A program made the translations under genes and the position numbers. From Coniferiporia sulphurascens (taxonomy: Eukaryota; Basidiomycota; Agaricomycetes; Hymenochaetales; Hymenochaetaceae): 64,000 bases of DNA. The DNA is taken from contig NBBA01000016.1 in assembly GCA_002794785.1 (NCBI GenBank), positions 62,001 to 126,000 on the forward strand, given 5' to 3'. The notes below the pieces were generated by a model that saw nothing but the letters and a program-made list of their open reading frames with translations, was not told the DNA's origin and made no database searches. Positions 43,108-53,599 of the stretch are shown here, piece after piece (position 1 is the first letter of the stretch; each line of letters opens with the position of its first letter).

Positions 43108-43980
43108 CAGCTCCCGGCCATGTGCCTCATGGCCACTGCCCATGAGTTCTTCTCCTCCCTCCCCACTGCTGACCAGGTCATGGTCTTGGCCTCCTCTTTC
43201 AACATAAAGGGGAACCTCATGACCTTGTTCGCCAAGCGCCCCCCCTCTGCCACCCTGGCCATGGACACAATCATCAATCGGCACCCTGCAGCCTTCGCAG
43301 ACCACATGCATGAGAAGAGTCTGTCACTGGAGGTTGCCAAGATCCCCAGGATGTTCACTTCCAACCCTGTCCATGTCCGTCCCCAGTCCGCACTCCGCAT
43401 CTCCATGGTGCCATGCAGGGACTACCTCTTCGGCCAGAACGGCCACACCATCTCCCCCAAGGCCCTTATGGCCGAAGTCCAGCATAACCCGGCACTCCGC
43501 CACCTTGACTTTGTCATCAACCCCCACTTCGCCACCACCAACAACCACCTGCCGACCCTTGACAGGTGCCCCATAGCATTCTCCTTTTCCAACCCCAATG
43601 GATCCATCTGGGTGCAGCTCCTCAAGTGCCCACAAGTTTGGATGTTCGGAGCCGCCCTCTCCCTCTCGGTCCCACCCTTCTGCCCCAGCCTCACTCAATG
43701 CAAGTGCTGTCAGGGCCTAGGACATGGAATGAAAGGATGCCGAGCCCAGCCCTGTTGCACCGAATGTGGAGGAGGTCACCTCTCCCATAACCACCGTAAG
43801 TCGTGCACTTCCTGTGCCACCAAAGCCATTGAGGGCGACCACTGCCCTCACCCTCACTACTGCACCAACTGCAAGGGCAACCACCCCACTACCTACCCTC
43901 AGTGCCCCAAGAAACAGCATTACTGCCAGATCGAGACCGCTCTTGAGGGACCCGAAGATGAAACAATGGAGGACTCATGA
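43108..43980 (+). pseudogene. LINE-B3 ORF1 C-terminal half, open frame
   Basis: An uninterrupted frame from QLPAMCLMATAHEFF to the stop TGA at 43978-43980. It covers SLPTADQVMVLASSFN, SKSxSLEVAKIPRMFTSNP, PCRDYLFGQNGHTISPKA, the zinc knuckle CKCCQGLGHGMKGC, CCTECGGGHLSHNH, CTSCATKAIEGDHC and CTNCKGNHPTTYPQCP, ending DETMEDS. It supplies the part missing from the inverted half at 40730-42425. The overlap ATGA with ORF2 is at 43977-43980. Confidence 0.88.
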
Positions 43981-44653
43981 ATAGAGACATCTCTATTCTT
44001 CAGTGGAATGCCGCCCACTCTTTAGCCACGGTCCATTCCCTCATTCCAATCCTTACCACTGACCCATCCCCACCCACCGTCATTCTAATCCAGGAACCAC
44101 CCTGGTATCAAATCGGTCTCCAGCCCTCCCTCACTGACCCCACCAGCACACTGGTCCTCAATGTACCATCTCTCCCAGGGTACACGGCCATCCTCCCCCC
44201 AGCCACTCGGCCGAGGGTCGTCACATATGTATCCAGTGCCATCCCCACAACCACTTGGTCCGTCCTCAGGGCCACCTCCTCTGGCACTGACGTCCTCACC
44301 ATCGAAATCCGCTCACTCCTGACAATCTGCTTGTGCAACTACTACGGCATGCACGCCCTGGACCCCACCACTGCCACCCCCCTCTACCCAGGTGAGTCAT
44401 TTCTCTTCACAATCCCACCAGCCCTAGCCTCTACTCTACTGGTGGCAGGCAACTTCAACTGTCACCACCACTTGTGGTCCAAACTCCTTGCCACATGGCA
44501 GGAGGACTTGAGGGCACAACCCCTCGACAACTTCTTCTGGGGGCACGGCCTTGCACCAGCTCACCTCCTGGACTCTGACTCGTGGCCCATTGACATGATT
44601 TGGACCCCCCCCTTGATAAACCCTGACTCAGTAATAGATTCAGGCACATCAAC
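43977..44653 (+). pseudogene. LINE-B3 ORF2, first part (endonuclease domain)
   Basis: MNRDISILQWNAAHS, LIQEPPWYQ, LCNYYGMHA and HLWSKLLATWQEDLRAQ, with GNFN for GDFN (AAC at 44451-44453 after a C). The segment DSWPIDMIW is shorter than in LINE-B1: about six codons (NNHRWC) are deleted. The frame is open until it is cut at GGCACATCAAC (44643-44653), where LINE-A4 is inserted. It resumes at 51856. Confidence 0.88.
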
Positions 44654-45234
44654 CGCAACCACCACCATCAACTAGTGCGGGCAGCTAAAACTCCCCCATG
44701 TCGACCCACAGTGATTACTGGAATGCCCTTCGTCACACCCGACCCACTGTCCCCTCAACCTCGTCAGCTAGTCTAGCTGCCGCCCGAGCCGCTGAAGCAG
44801 CTGCCAACATGGCCACCGAAGCCACCGCCTCTGCTCAGCATGAGATGACCCCCACCCCCTACTCGAAAAACCCCCTCCTGGCCCCAACCTCCTCCCTGGA
44901 TGTCCTCGCACCATCCCCAGCCATTGGCGGCTCCCAACTGATCTCGGCCTATGACTTCACCGCCCAAGTGTGTGCGGAATCCAGGCAAGGATCCTGGGTC
45001 GGCTCCCCAGCCGCCTCAGTAGGGTCACACCACAGCTCCAATGATTTCAGAGAGACAGCCCCAGAAATGGCCGTCAACCCCCACACCCCTCCACAACAGA
45101 TGGGAGGCGCAAGCCTCGGACGTTAACGTTCCTCAGCCGCCATGTCTCCTCTCACCCTGAGAGGACCCTCTACCCAACAACAGCACGAACCCCATACCGC
45201 AGGGTTCATGCACGCCCTCTCCCAAGCCCTGGAC

Positions 45235-46020
45235 ACTTTAGGCACCCCCTAAAATAGGCACCTTTAGGTGTAATTTCTTGTACAATAATTAGACCTAAAG
45301 GTCCCTCCCATAGGGTGGCCATCCCATGCCAATGGGAGCTCCCATCCACTGAGTGGGAGCTCCCAAAAAATAAAATAAAAAATAAAAAATAACCTATCCC
45401 AGAATTGAACCCAAGACTTCACATAAACAGGAACCAATGTTATACTTAACCATAGGCTATTACATCCACAACTTTTTTCTTCTTATTTTAATCTACATCA
45501 GGTCTAATTTCACTAAAACCCGGCTTCATTGCTTTATTCATTACTACATTCATTACTACACTTTACATTGTTATTTTGTTGTTGTTATTAGACTTATTGA
45601 TGCTTTTATTAGCCTACAAATGTAATACTAAGCAGCAGCATTATTAAGTGTAGTAATGAGTGTATAATCTTTATCAATGAGGGAATTTATAGTGTAATAA
45701 AAATTGATAATAAAGTCGGATTTTAATGTTTTGTAGCTCCATATATTATAACATGACTGAAATATTGTGAGCCATTGTAGTCTAGTAGTAAACAGCATAG
45801 TATGAATTAGATATGGTGAAGGTTGTGGGTTCAATCCCCACAGTGTGTAATTTTTAATTTATGGGAGCTCCCACTCCAGCAGTTGGGAGCTCCCAGAAAC
45901 ACCTTCAGACACTGGGAGCTCCCATTTGCATGGGATGGCCCTCCATGGGAGGGACCTTTAGGTCCAATTATTGCATGAAAAATTACACCTAAAGGTGCCT
46001 GTTACAGGGGTGCCTGAAGT
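45235..46020. mobile_element. Mutator-like MITE (786 bp) with long terminal inverted repeats
   Basis: The left end ACTTTAGGCACCCC and right end GGGGTGCCTGAAGT are inverted. The similarity continues inward for more than 100 bp: GGCACCTTTAGGTGTAATT, GACCTAAAGGTCCCTCCCAT, and GGGAGCTCCCA blocks. A perfect 9-bp duplication, GCCCTGGAC, flanks it (45226-45234 and 46021-46029). Nine-base duplications with long inverted repeats are typical of the Mutator superfamily. No transposase is encoded, so it is non-autonomous. The palindrome TGGGAGCTCCCA recurs at 45333, 45354, 45862, 45884 and 45913. The interior is AT-rich, unlike the LINE around it. Confidence 0.85.
45770..45850 (+). other. tRNA-like segment in the right arm of the MITE
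   Basis: Contains an A-box-like TAGTCTAGTAG (about 45778) and a B-box-like GGTTCAATCCC inside a perfect T-arm: GTGGG-TTCAATC-CCCAC at 45825-45841. No acceptor stem closes around it, and the spacing includes extra bases. A related, weaker copy faces the other way at 45400-45460 (minus strand, GGTTCAATTC and TAGCCTATGG). It is probably a tRNA-derived relic or a Pol III promoter, not a working tRNA gene. Confidence 0.5.
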
Positions 46021-47540
46021 GCCCTGGACAACTTTGACAAAGAGATCCATGGCGCCACCACCAAAGATATCGACATTAAAGCCACTCAGTTCGTAGGCGA
46101 CCTCCTCTGGAACCCCCAAATGATGGTGGCCAACATCGCACAAGAAAGGAACGACCCCCAGCACATCATTTACCATAACATGGTAATGGCCTACAACTTC
46201 ATGAGGGAGGGGGCGGTAATTGCCCTCCCGGAACCCTTCGCCCCAGCCCACCCCTCCCAAAGGGCCCCGGACACCACCGGGCCCTCTGGCACCGCCCCTG
46301 TAACCCCAGAAATGAGGGTGCTTACTGATGCAGTCAAGCACCTGACTACTGACATGGCTTCAATTTCACGTCAGATGGCTTCCATCAGCTCTAGGCCCAC
46401 CCAGCATCAACAGCAACAACAACAGCAACAACAACCGGCCCCCCAGGCCGCCATCCAGGCCGCCCCCACCTCCTATGCCCAAGTGGCTGCAGCAGCGGCC
46501 CCCTCGACATCCACCAACCTGTCTCCAGTGGCCCCGGCCACCGGAGCGGTCATCAATCCAGCACTGAAGAAGAAGAAGCGCCAGAGGAAGGTGCCCCCGC
46601 CTCCCACTATGTATGCCAAGGACCCAACCTTGGTCCTCACCCCAACAGTCGGCATACAGGCCGAAAACCAGAAGTCCGCCATGGCACTGACAAAAACGTC
46701 CTGTGAGTTTTTCACCTCCCTCCCCACCACAGACCAAGTCCCAGTCCTCTCCTCTTCCTACAACGTGAAGGGGAACATCGTGACCACATTTGCGGTGCAC
46801 CTGTCCTCAGCTAACCCGACCATGGAGACAATCATTGATCGCCACTCCGTGGCATTCACCTCCCACATGCGCACAGCATGCATCGCAGCAGGAATTAATG
46901 TCCCAGCTGCCTTCTCGCTTACCCCCTCCAGAGTCCGCCCCCAGTCCGCCCTCCACATCTCAATGGTGCCTTGCAAAGACTTCCTGTTCGGCCAGAACAG
47001 ACACACCATCACCGAGAAGGCCCTCATGGCCGAAATCCAGCACAACCCGGCACTCCGCAACCTAGACTTCGTAGTCACCCCCCACTTCGCCACCACCGAG
47101 GATCACCTGCTGACACTCGACAGGTGCCCAGTGGTCTTCTCCTTCGTCAACCCTGATGGCTCCATCCATGAACGCCTCCTCAAGAGGCCACATGTTTGGA
47201 TGTTCGGATCCACTCTCCGACTCTTGGTCCCACCAGTTCACCCCACTCTCACCCAATGTGAGAGGTGCCAGGGCCTCGGCCACAGAACCAAGGGCTGCCG
47301 AGCCCAACCCTGCTGCACTGACTGCACGGGTGCCCATTTGACCCGCAATCACCGCAAATCATGCGCCCACTGCACAACTGACACAGTGCCCAAAGGCGAC
47401 ACATGCCCCCACCCCCACCTCTGTAACAACTGCAAGGGTGACCACCCCGCTACCCTGCCGGCCTGCCCCAAGAAGAGGCGATACCGCCAAATCGAAGAGG
47501 CCCTCGCCACCGACCCCACTGATGACCAGATGGAGGAGAT

Positions 47541-50500
47541 ATGATAGAGAAACTCTCTGTCCTACAGTGGAACGCTGCCTGCTCACTAGTGGTGATACAT
47601 TCGCTAATCCCCGTCCTTACAACTGACCCCTCCCCTCCACACTTAATTCTTATTCAGGAACCACCCTGGTACCAAATAGGACTGCAGCCCTCACTCACAA
47701 ACCCAACCGGCACCCCGGTACTCAATGTCCCCACCATCCCAGGCTACATACCTGTCCTACCACCAGAGGTCCACCCTCGGGTAGTCACATACGTATCCTG
47801 GGCCCTCCCCCCCACCTCATGGTCGATCCTCGGAGCCGCATCATACAGCACTGATGTACTGACGGTGGAGGTCCGATCCCAACTCACCCTCCGGGTGTGC
47901 AACTACTATGGAATGCACCCCCCGGATCGAGAGAACGTCTCCCCACAGTACCCAGGTGAGTCTTTCCTTTTCTCACTCCTCTCGGTGCTAGCCACCACTC
48001 TACTCGTGGTGGGCGACTTCAACTGTCGCCACCACGTGTGGTCCGAATTCCCCGTCCCACGACGAGACAACTTGGGGGCACAACCCCTCGATGACTTTTT
48101 CCATGGGCATGGCCTGGAGCCTACCCATCTTCCTGACTCTGACTCATGGCCTGACGGCAATCATCACCGGTGCCCCATTGACATGATCTGGGCCCCACCT
48201 GTGGTCAACCCCAATTCTATTATAGACTCAGCTACCTCCAACCACTCACCACTGTCCGACCACGCCATCCTGCGATGGTCACTGCCATTTCGGCCCCCAC
48301 CCCCGGTCATAAAGACACACCGGCTACTCCCAGCCGACAAGGAGGAATGGACTGACATAGCCTTCCCTCTCCTCGAAGCAGCCTTCCGCTTACCGGGGCT
48401 CAACACCCATGCCCTGGACACCAAGGCCAAAGCGGTCCTCGATTCTATGGTTGCCACCCTCCAGCCGTTCACCTGCCTCTCAAAGCCATCAAAAATGGAA
48501 GTCCCATGGTGGTCTCCCCACTGCAAGACCCTCCTTTCCACTGTCCAGATGGCATCCACCCCCCTCCAGTGATCAGCAGCCCGACACTCCTTCAAAAGAG
48601 GCATTAGGACAGCCAAACAGCAGTTCTACGCCAACCAAGCATCGGAAGCAGACACTTCCAATATCTGGAACTGGGCCAAATGCGGCCTCGGCAACCAACC
48701 CACCCCCATTCCATTGCTGAAAAAGCAAGATGGCACCTTCACACAAATGGACGATGAGAAAGGTGAGCTCTTTCGTGAAACTTTCTTCATGCCCCCCCCA
48801 GGCAGCGGCCAACACCCTGCCACCACCTCCTCAACCAGCTGCCCCACCAATACTCCTTGTGGAGCTTATGGGGGCACTGGCCGACACCTCCAACTTGTCG
48901 GCTCCAGGCCTCTTGGGAATAGGTTACTGCCCCCTGAAATGGGTGGTGGAAGCTTACCCTGACGAGATACTTACACTTTTCAATGACTGTCTATGCTTGG
49001 GGCACCACCCCAAGTGCTGGCGGGCAGCAAAGGTGGTAATGCTCAGGAAGCCAAACAAGAAGGACCCATTCTCGCCGCAGTCATACCGGCCCATCGCCCT
49101 GGAGGAGACCCTAGGGAAACTCCTCGAAAAGATAATCACTAACCAGCTCCAGTACCTCACTAACACGAGGGATTGGCTGCCACCTAATCAATATGGGGGG
49201 TGTCAAGGCCATTCAGTATACAACACCGCCCAACACCTTCTACAGATTGCGGAACGTGCCCACTCAGAGGGTCTTGTGTGTTCGGTCCTAGCAGTTGACA
49301 TTCAGGGCTTTTTCGACTTGGTGAACCCCCAGCTCCTCCACCGACAACTGTTGGACCTTGGTTGCATGCCAGACATGGCCGACTGGTGCCTGTCCTTCAT
49401 GATGGACCAGCAGGTCACCATCGCCTTCGACAGCACCACCCTCCCTACCACCCCCAAACCCGACTTTGGCACCCCACAGGGATCACCAGTCTCCCCCATC
49501 CTATCAATGATATTCGCAGGGGTAGTCCTCTGGCGCTTCCACCAAGCCGGCACCACTGCCCTGGCATACATTGATGACCACTTACTTATTTGCATAGGTC
49601 CCTCACTGGCATCTAACTGCTGTGCCCTAGCCCATGCCTACCAGCAACTCGACACCCTATTCAGCACTATTGGTCTCAACATCGAAGCTGCCAAGACGGA
49701 GTGTCTCCACTTCCACCCCCCTCGGTGACGCACCGGCTATAACGGCTGGGACACGGCCGGGGTTCAGGTCGACCCCAACACCCTGATCCGCCCCTCAATC
49801 CCACTTAGGTGGCTGGGGATATGGTGGGACCCGGGCCTCTCCTTCAAGCCCCATGTGGAGTGCATGCGCTCCAAGGGACTATCTACTCTAGCCACCCTCC
49901 GCATCCTGGGCAACACCCAATGCGGCATCTCAGCCCTTCTTCTTCACTGCCTCTATACCTCCTGTGTCTGCTCCGTCCTTTCATGGGGAGCACCAGTATG
50001 GTACCATGGCCACCACCAAAAAACCTTGGTAAACTGCCTCCAGACTGTACAAAATATGGCCTGCCACTGGATTTTGGGCATCTTCAAAGGTGTCTCCCCC
50101 ATTCCACTAATTTTCTCTGCTCAGTTCCCCCTCTTTCATTCTATTTTGAATACATTAAGACTACCCATTCTCTGTGCCTTTGGCACACCCCTCACTCTAT
50201 TGGCTGTAAATTATTTAAAAATGTAGCTAACAGACCTTTCTCCCTTTCTCTGCAGGTCCAAGCCCCCTGGGTTCAACAAGTCCCTGCATACACGCATCCC
50301 CCATGGACAGATCCCCTGGCCTTTACTCAGGGCCAGGTTCGTTTCACCACCCCAGCCACCCCGGTTAGTGCCAACATGTGAAAGTCTTTCATAACGGCAG
50401 CACGCCAACTAGGTGCCACCCCCCACGTCCAAGTATTCACAGATGGCTCCTGCATTGACAATAAGTTGGGTTCAGCCATCTGCACTATGCTTGGCCACAC

Positions 50501-51643
50501 TCAACTCCGGTCCCACCAACTGGAATCCCCCACCTGTGCCACAGCTATGGATGCCGAGGAATTCTCCCTCACTACGGCTCCGGGCTGGGCCGCATGCCGC
50601 CTCCCGGCGCAACTGTGTGTCGCATCAGACATCTTCTTCCTGTCCAATTCACTGACTGCCCTCCACCTCTTCTGCACTTGGACTGCCACCCCAGTGCCCA
50701 CCTCCTCCACATCTGGAAAGCGGGTGTGGAGACCCTGCTGGACTCATACCCCCATCTCACCATTCATTTCATATGGTGCCCCAGCCACTCGGACATCTCC
50801 AGTAATGAATGGGCTAACATGGAAGCGAAACTGGCGACAGAGCTCCCCCCATCCAACCTTAAACCGTCCACCTCCTCACTAAAAGAACTCACTGTCAGCA
50901 CCCTCATGGAGCGATGGACCCTGTCACTAGCCTGCCCCCTTGCCTCAACTGCCAACAAGTACTTGGCAGTACACGGCTGCCCCTCACGCCGACCATGAAA
51001 GCTACTCATGCATTCGGTTGATCACCCACGAAGCGAGCTATCTGCAGTCGCGCAGGTCCTCTGCCATGCCGGTCCCTATGGGGGATACTGGCTAAGTTTT
51101 GACTCAACCTACCAGTGCAGGCATGGCCTGATCTCACATTGCAGGTGGCACAACCACCCCCCATGGCCTGCGCAGTCTACCGCTCACATCCTAGGCGGCT
51201 GTAGTACCTTCCACCCATGGATAAGACGCGTATGGCCACCTCGGGACCCTCTCCCAGTCCACCACTCAGAGTGGGCTGATGAAAACCGCCTCCCAGTTCT
51301 GCACCATTGGCTAAAGCTGACAGGGCACCTGAACTGCCTTTCGGACTGCGCCACAGGCACCATCAGGCTATCCTTCACCACGATGGACCTTGACGGCCAC
51401 CCTACCAACGAGGACATGGACCTGGACCTCCTATGGGACTATATGTGTCATATGCTCGGACCCCGAACTTGGGACTCGGACCCAGCCCTTATGGAGCTAT
51501 CAGGTACGCTCCCCCCCTTTCCACTTGAATGGTGCCCACCTTTCGGATTCCTCCCAATACGTCTCGGCCAGCACTCTCACCCTCCCTTTCCTATTCTAAG
51601 CTTCCTACCTTTACCTGCCCTTATCCGCATGGTTGGTTCGTAG
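47541..51643 (+). pseudogene. LINE-A4 ORF2 (EN-RT-RNase H), degenerate
   Basis: The endonuclease is intact at the motif level: QWNAACS, LIQEPPWYQ, VVGDFNCRHH and PLSDHAIL. A TGA at 48570-48572 replaces the CGA at 52195 of LINE-B3. A frameshift near 48795 (C-run) leads to a 333-codon RT frame with NQYGGCQGHSVYN, DIQGFFDLVNP, GTPQGSPVSPILS and AYIDDHLLI, closed by TGA at 49726-49728 (CGA at 20475 in LINE-C1). Further shifts are near 50100, 50690 and 50795, and TGAs at 50380 and 50996. RNase H motifs are visible (FTDGSCIDNK, MDAEEFS, FLSNSLT for FLSDSLT). The expected stop near 51528 is TGG, so the frame runs on to 51643. Confidence 0.88.
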
Positions 51644-51855
51644 CGATATGTACTCCTCCTTCTCATGACTCTTCTAGCTAATAGGGGCTCTTTACATGTC
51701 GGCACCCTTCAGGGAGCAGAGCCCCTGCCCAGTTTTGTGCAATGTGCAATGATGGGCACCTCTGTTTTTTATGCAGTTAGGGCCCCCCCTCCGGGGGGGT
51801 GGCTTGTAATTATGTAAAACTGCAAGAATAATAAATAAATAAATAAATAAAAAAA
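51644..51855 (+). other. LINE-A4 3' UTR end, hairpin and tail
   Basis: Standard type A terminal block (GGAGCAGAGCCCCTGCCC, CAGTTTTGTGCAATGTGC), hairpin 51783-51799 with a TCC loop, GGCTTGTAATTATG, then AATAAATAAATAAATAAATA and seven A. The target copy GGCACATCAAC follows. Confidence 0.75.
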
Positions 51856-52576
51856 GGCACATCAACTGCCTCCCCACTGTCTGACCACACCATGCTGCGT
51901 TGGTCCTTGCCTTTTCGGCCCCCACCCCCAGTCATGAAAACTCGCCGGTTACTCCCGGCCGACAGGGAAGAATGGTCCGACATTGCCTTTCCATTACTTG
52001 AAACCGCATTTCACCTCCCAGTGGACAACACCCTCACCCTTGATGCTAAAGCACAAGCAGTGGTCGACTCTATGATCGCTGCCCTCGCACCATTCACCCA
52101 ACTCGCCAAGCCATCAAAATCCAAGGTTCCCTGGTGGACCCCAACATGCAAGTCGCTCCTCCAGGCGATCTCGACAGCCACCACCCCCCTTCAGCGATCA
52201 GCAGCCCGCTGCGCCTTCAAATGCGGTATACAGGCGGCCAAGCGGCAGTTCTATGCCGACCAAGCCAACCAAGCCGATGCCTCCAACATATGGAGCTGGG
52301 CCAAGTGTGGCCTTGGCAACCAACCTACCCCAATTCCCTTGCTCAAGAAGCGCGATGGCACCTTCACCCAATCGGACAATGAGAAAGGTGAGCTCTTCTG
52401 CACTACTTTCTTTATGCCCCCCCCACCCCAACAAGCGGCCAATACCCCACCACCTCCCCCCCAACCAGCAGCCCCACCCATACTCCTCTCGGAGCTCATG
52501 GGGGCACTGTCCGACACATCCAACTTGTCAGCCCCGGGCCTCTTGGGCATCGGCTACTGCCCCCTGAAATGGGTGG
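51856..52576 (+). pseudogene. LINE-B3 ORF2, second part (EN end and linker)
   Basis: Continues from 44653 after LINE-A4: SPLSDH-like (TVxDHTMLRW), RPPPPVMKTRRLLPADREEW, KSKVPWWTPTCKSLLQ, SNIWSWAKCGLGNQPTPIP, FMPPPPQQAANTPPPPP and GIGYCPLKWVV. No stop or frameshift is seen. It is cut after GGTGG (52572-52576) by the gypsy element and resumes at 60752. Confidence 0.9.
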
Positions 52577-53134
52577 TGTTAAGCTCAACGGTTACACGGT
52601 GATCGACGTTGGGGCTTCCTGATCGTCGGAACAGATGGTACGGCAACGGGGCTTCCTAGATGTCGTAAGTCGAAGATGATCATCGGCGGGGCTTCCTGAT
52701 CGACGATGTGGACGTGAGATGCTTCTTAGTGATGTCAGGTTACGACGAAGCGACTAATGACCAAGTGGCACACAGTAGACTGGTGGTAGCAGATAATGGG
52801 CTTGTATGAACAAAGAGCACAAGCTTAAGACTTGTGCTACTGAAGTTACATGCTTATATGCTACTCTATGTGTTTGTTACTGTAGCGACTTGGTTAGGTG
52901 TGTTTACCAGACTATGGAAGGTCATGGAAACTCAAGGAAGGCCTTGGTAATACAAGTATGGTGATCAGTAAGCAAAGCACGTCATGATGGTGCAATAAGG
53001 CGTCATCATGGCGTCTTATGGTGCAAGGCGAATAAGGATGAGTAAGGCAGAGAAATGGGGGAGTTGCACTGACTGATGATGACAAAGAGGAAGTGAGTCA
53101 GCGCAGTAAGGAAAAGTAAAGGAAAATTGTAACA
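52577..53134 (-). repeat. gypsy 3' LTR
   Basis: 558 bp, TGTTAAGCTC...AATTGTAACA as read on plus; the coding-strand start is TGTTACAATTTTCC. Most differences from the 5' LTR are CpG transitions (for example ACACGG against ACGCGG, GACGTTGG against GACATCGG), with a few others (CAGATGG against CTGATGG). Confidence 0.95.
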
Positions 53135-53599
53135 TTGCCTCCCATTTAGGATCGACAAGTCACCGAATTGTCAATAATAATAAAGACGAGTCAAAGTAGA
53201 AAGGAAAAGAATCCAGGTGTATCAAGATGCCGGCCTAGCAGGTCTTTAAGTGTAATGCTAGGTTCACCACAGAGTTTGTTACCATGCTCTTTGGTACCTA
53301 ATCCTGGTCTTTCACCAACATTAATGGTATGGTGTCCGAAGACAGTGAAAAAGCAGAAAATAGATGCAAAAAGAATCCCTAACCCGGATTGCGAGTCATA
53401 TTGGCCTATAGGGCCAAGTGAAGGCCAATAAACGATAAGAAAAAGGCAAGCTGCCAACAAGGACGATAACAAGCAGGGAAATGGGCGTAAAAAGAAAAGA
53501 AAATGCACTATTGGGCCTTTTAAGGTCATACCCAGGAGTAGTAGTTTAGGGTCGTTGCGGACACACACTAGTTTACTGTCATTGCGGACTAGGAACCCC
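53135..53599 (-). other. gypsy 3' non-coding region with polypurine tract
   Basis: Next to the 3' LTR the minus strand reads AAATGGGAGGCAA, the likely polypurine tract. The remaining ~450 bp shows no convincing coding sequence on the element strand. It separates the third ORF from the LTR. Confidence 0.65.

Larger units (their letters stand above)
44698..47544 (+). pseudogene. LINE-A4 ORF1 (zinc-knuckle protein), interrupted by a MITE
   Basis: The N-terminal part MSTHSDYWNALRHTRPTVPS and LAPSPAIGG runs to an in-frame TAA at 45124-45126, one of two non-TGA stops I noticed. After the MITE (45235-46020) and the repeated GCCCTGGAC, the frame is open to 47544: LDNFDKEIHGATTKD, LLWNPQMMVANIAQERNDP, MRVLTDAVKHLTTDMASIS and a poly-Q run (46407-46435). 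Then come KKKKRQRKVPPPPTMYAKD, FGQNRHTITEKALMAE, zinc knuckle CERCQGLGHRTKGC, CCTDCTGAHLTRNH, CNNCKGDHPATLPACP and DDQMEEI. It is the cleanest ORF1 in the window, about 760 codons without the MITE. The stop overlaps the ORF2 ATG at 47541. Confidence 0.9.
44654..51855 (+). mobile_element. LINE-A4, nearly full-length type A element with target duplication
   Basis: Inserted in LINE-B3 ORF2 between two copies of GGCACATCAAC (44643-44653 and 51856-51866). It has part of the leader (AACCACCACCATCAACTAG, AGCTAAAACTCCCCC), complete ORF1 and ORF2, a 3' UTR with hairpin 51783-51799 (loop TCC), and a tail of AAAT repeats. A 786-bp MITE interrupts ORF1. It is the only type A copy here with its 5' region, and the best source for the type A protein layout. 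Confidence 0.9.

Noticed and set aside
45770..45850. A functional tRNA gene
   Set aside because: Only A/B-box-like motifs and a T-arm are present. There is no acceptor stem and no plausible anticodon arm, and it lies within MITE inverted repeats.
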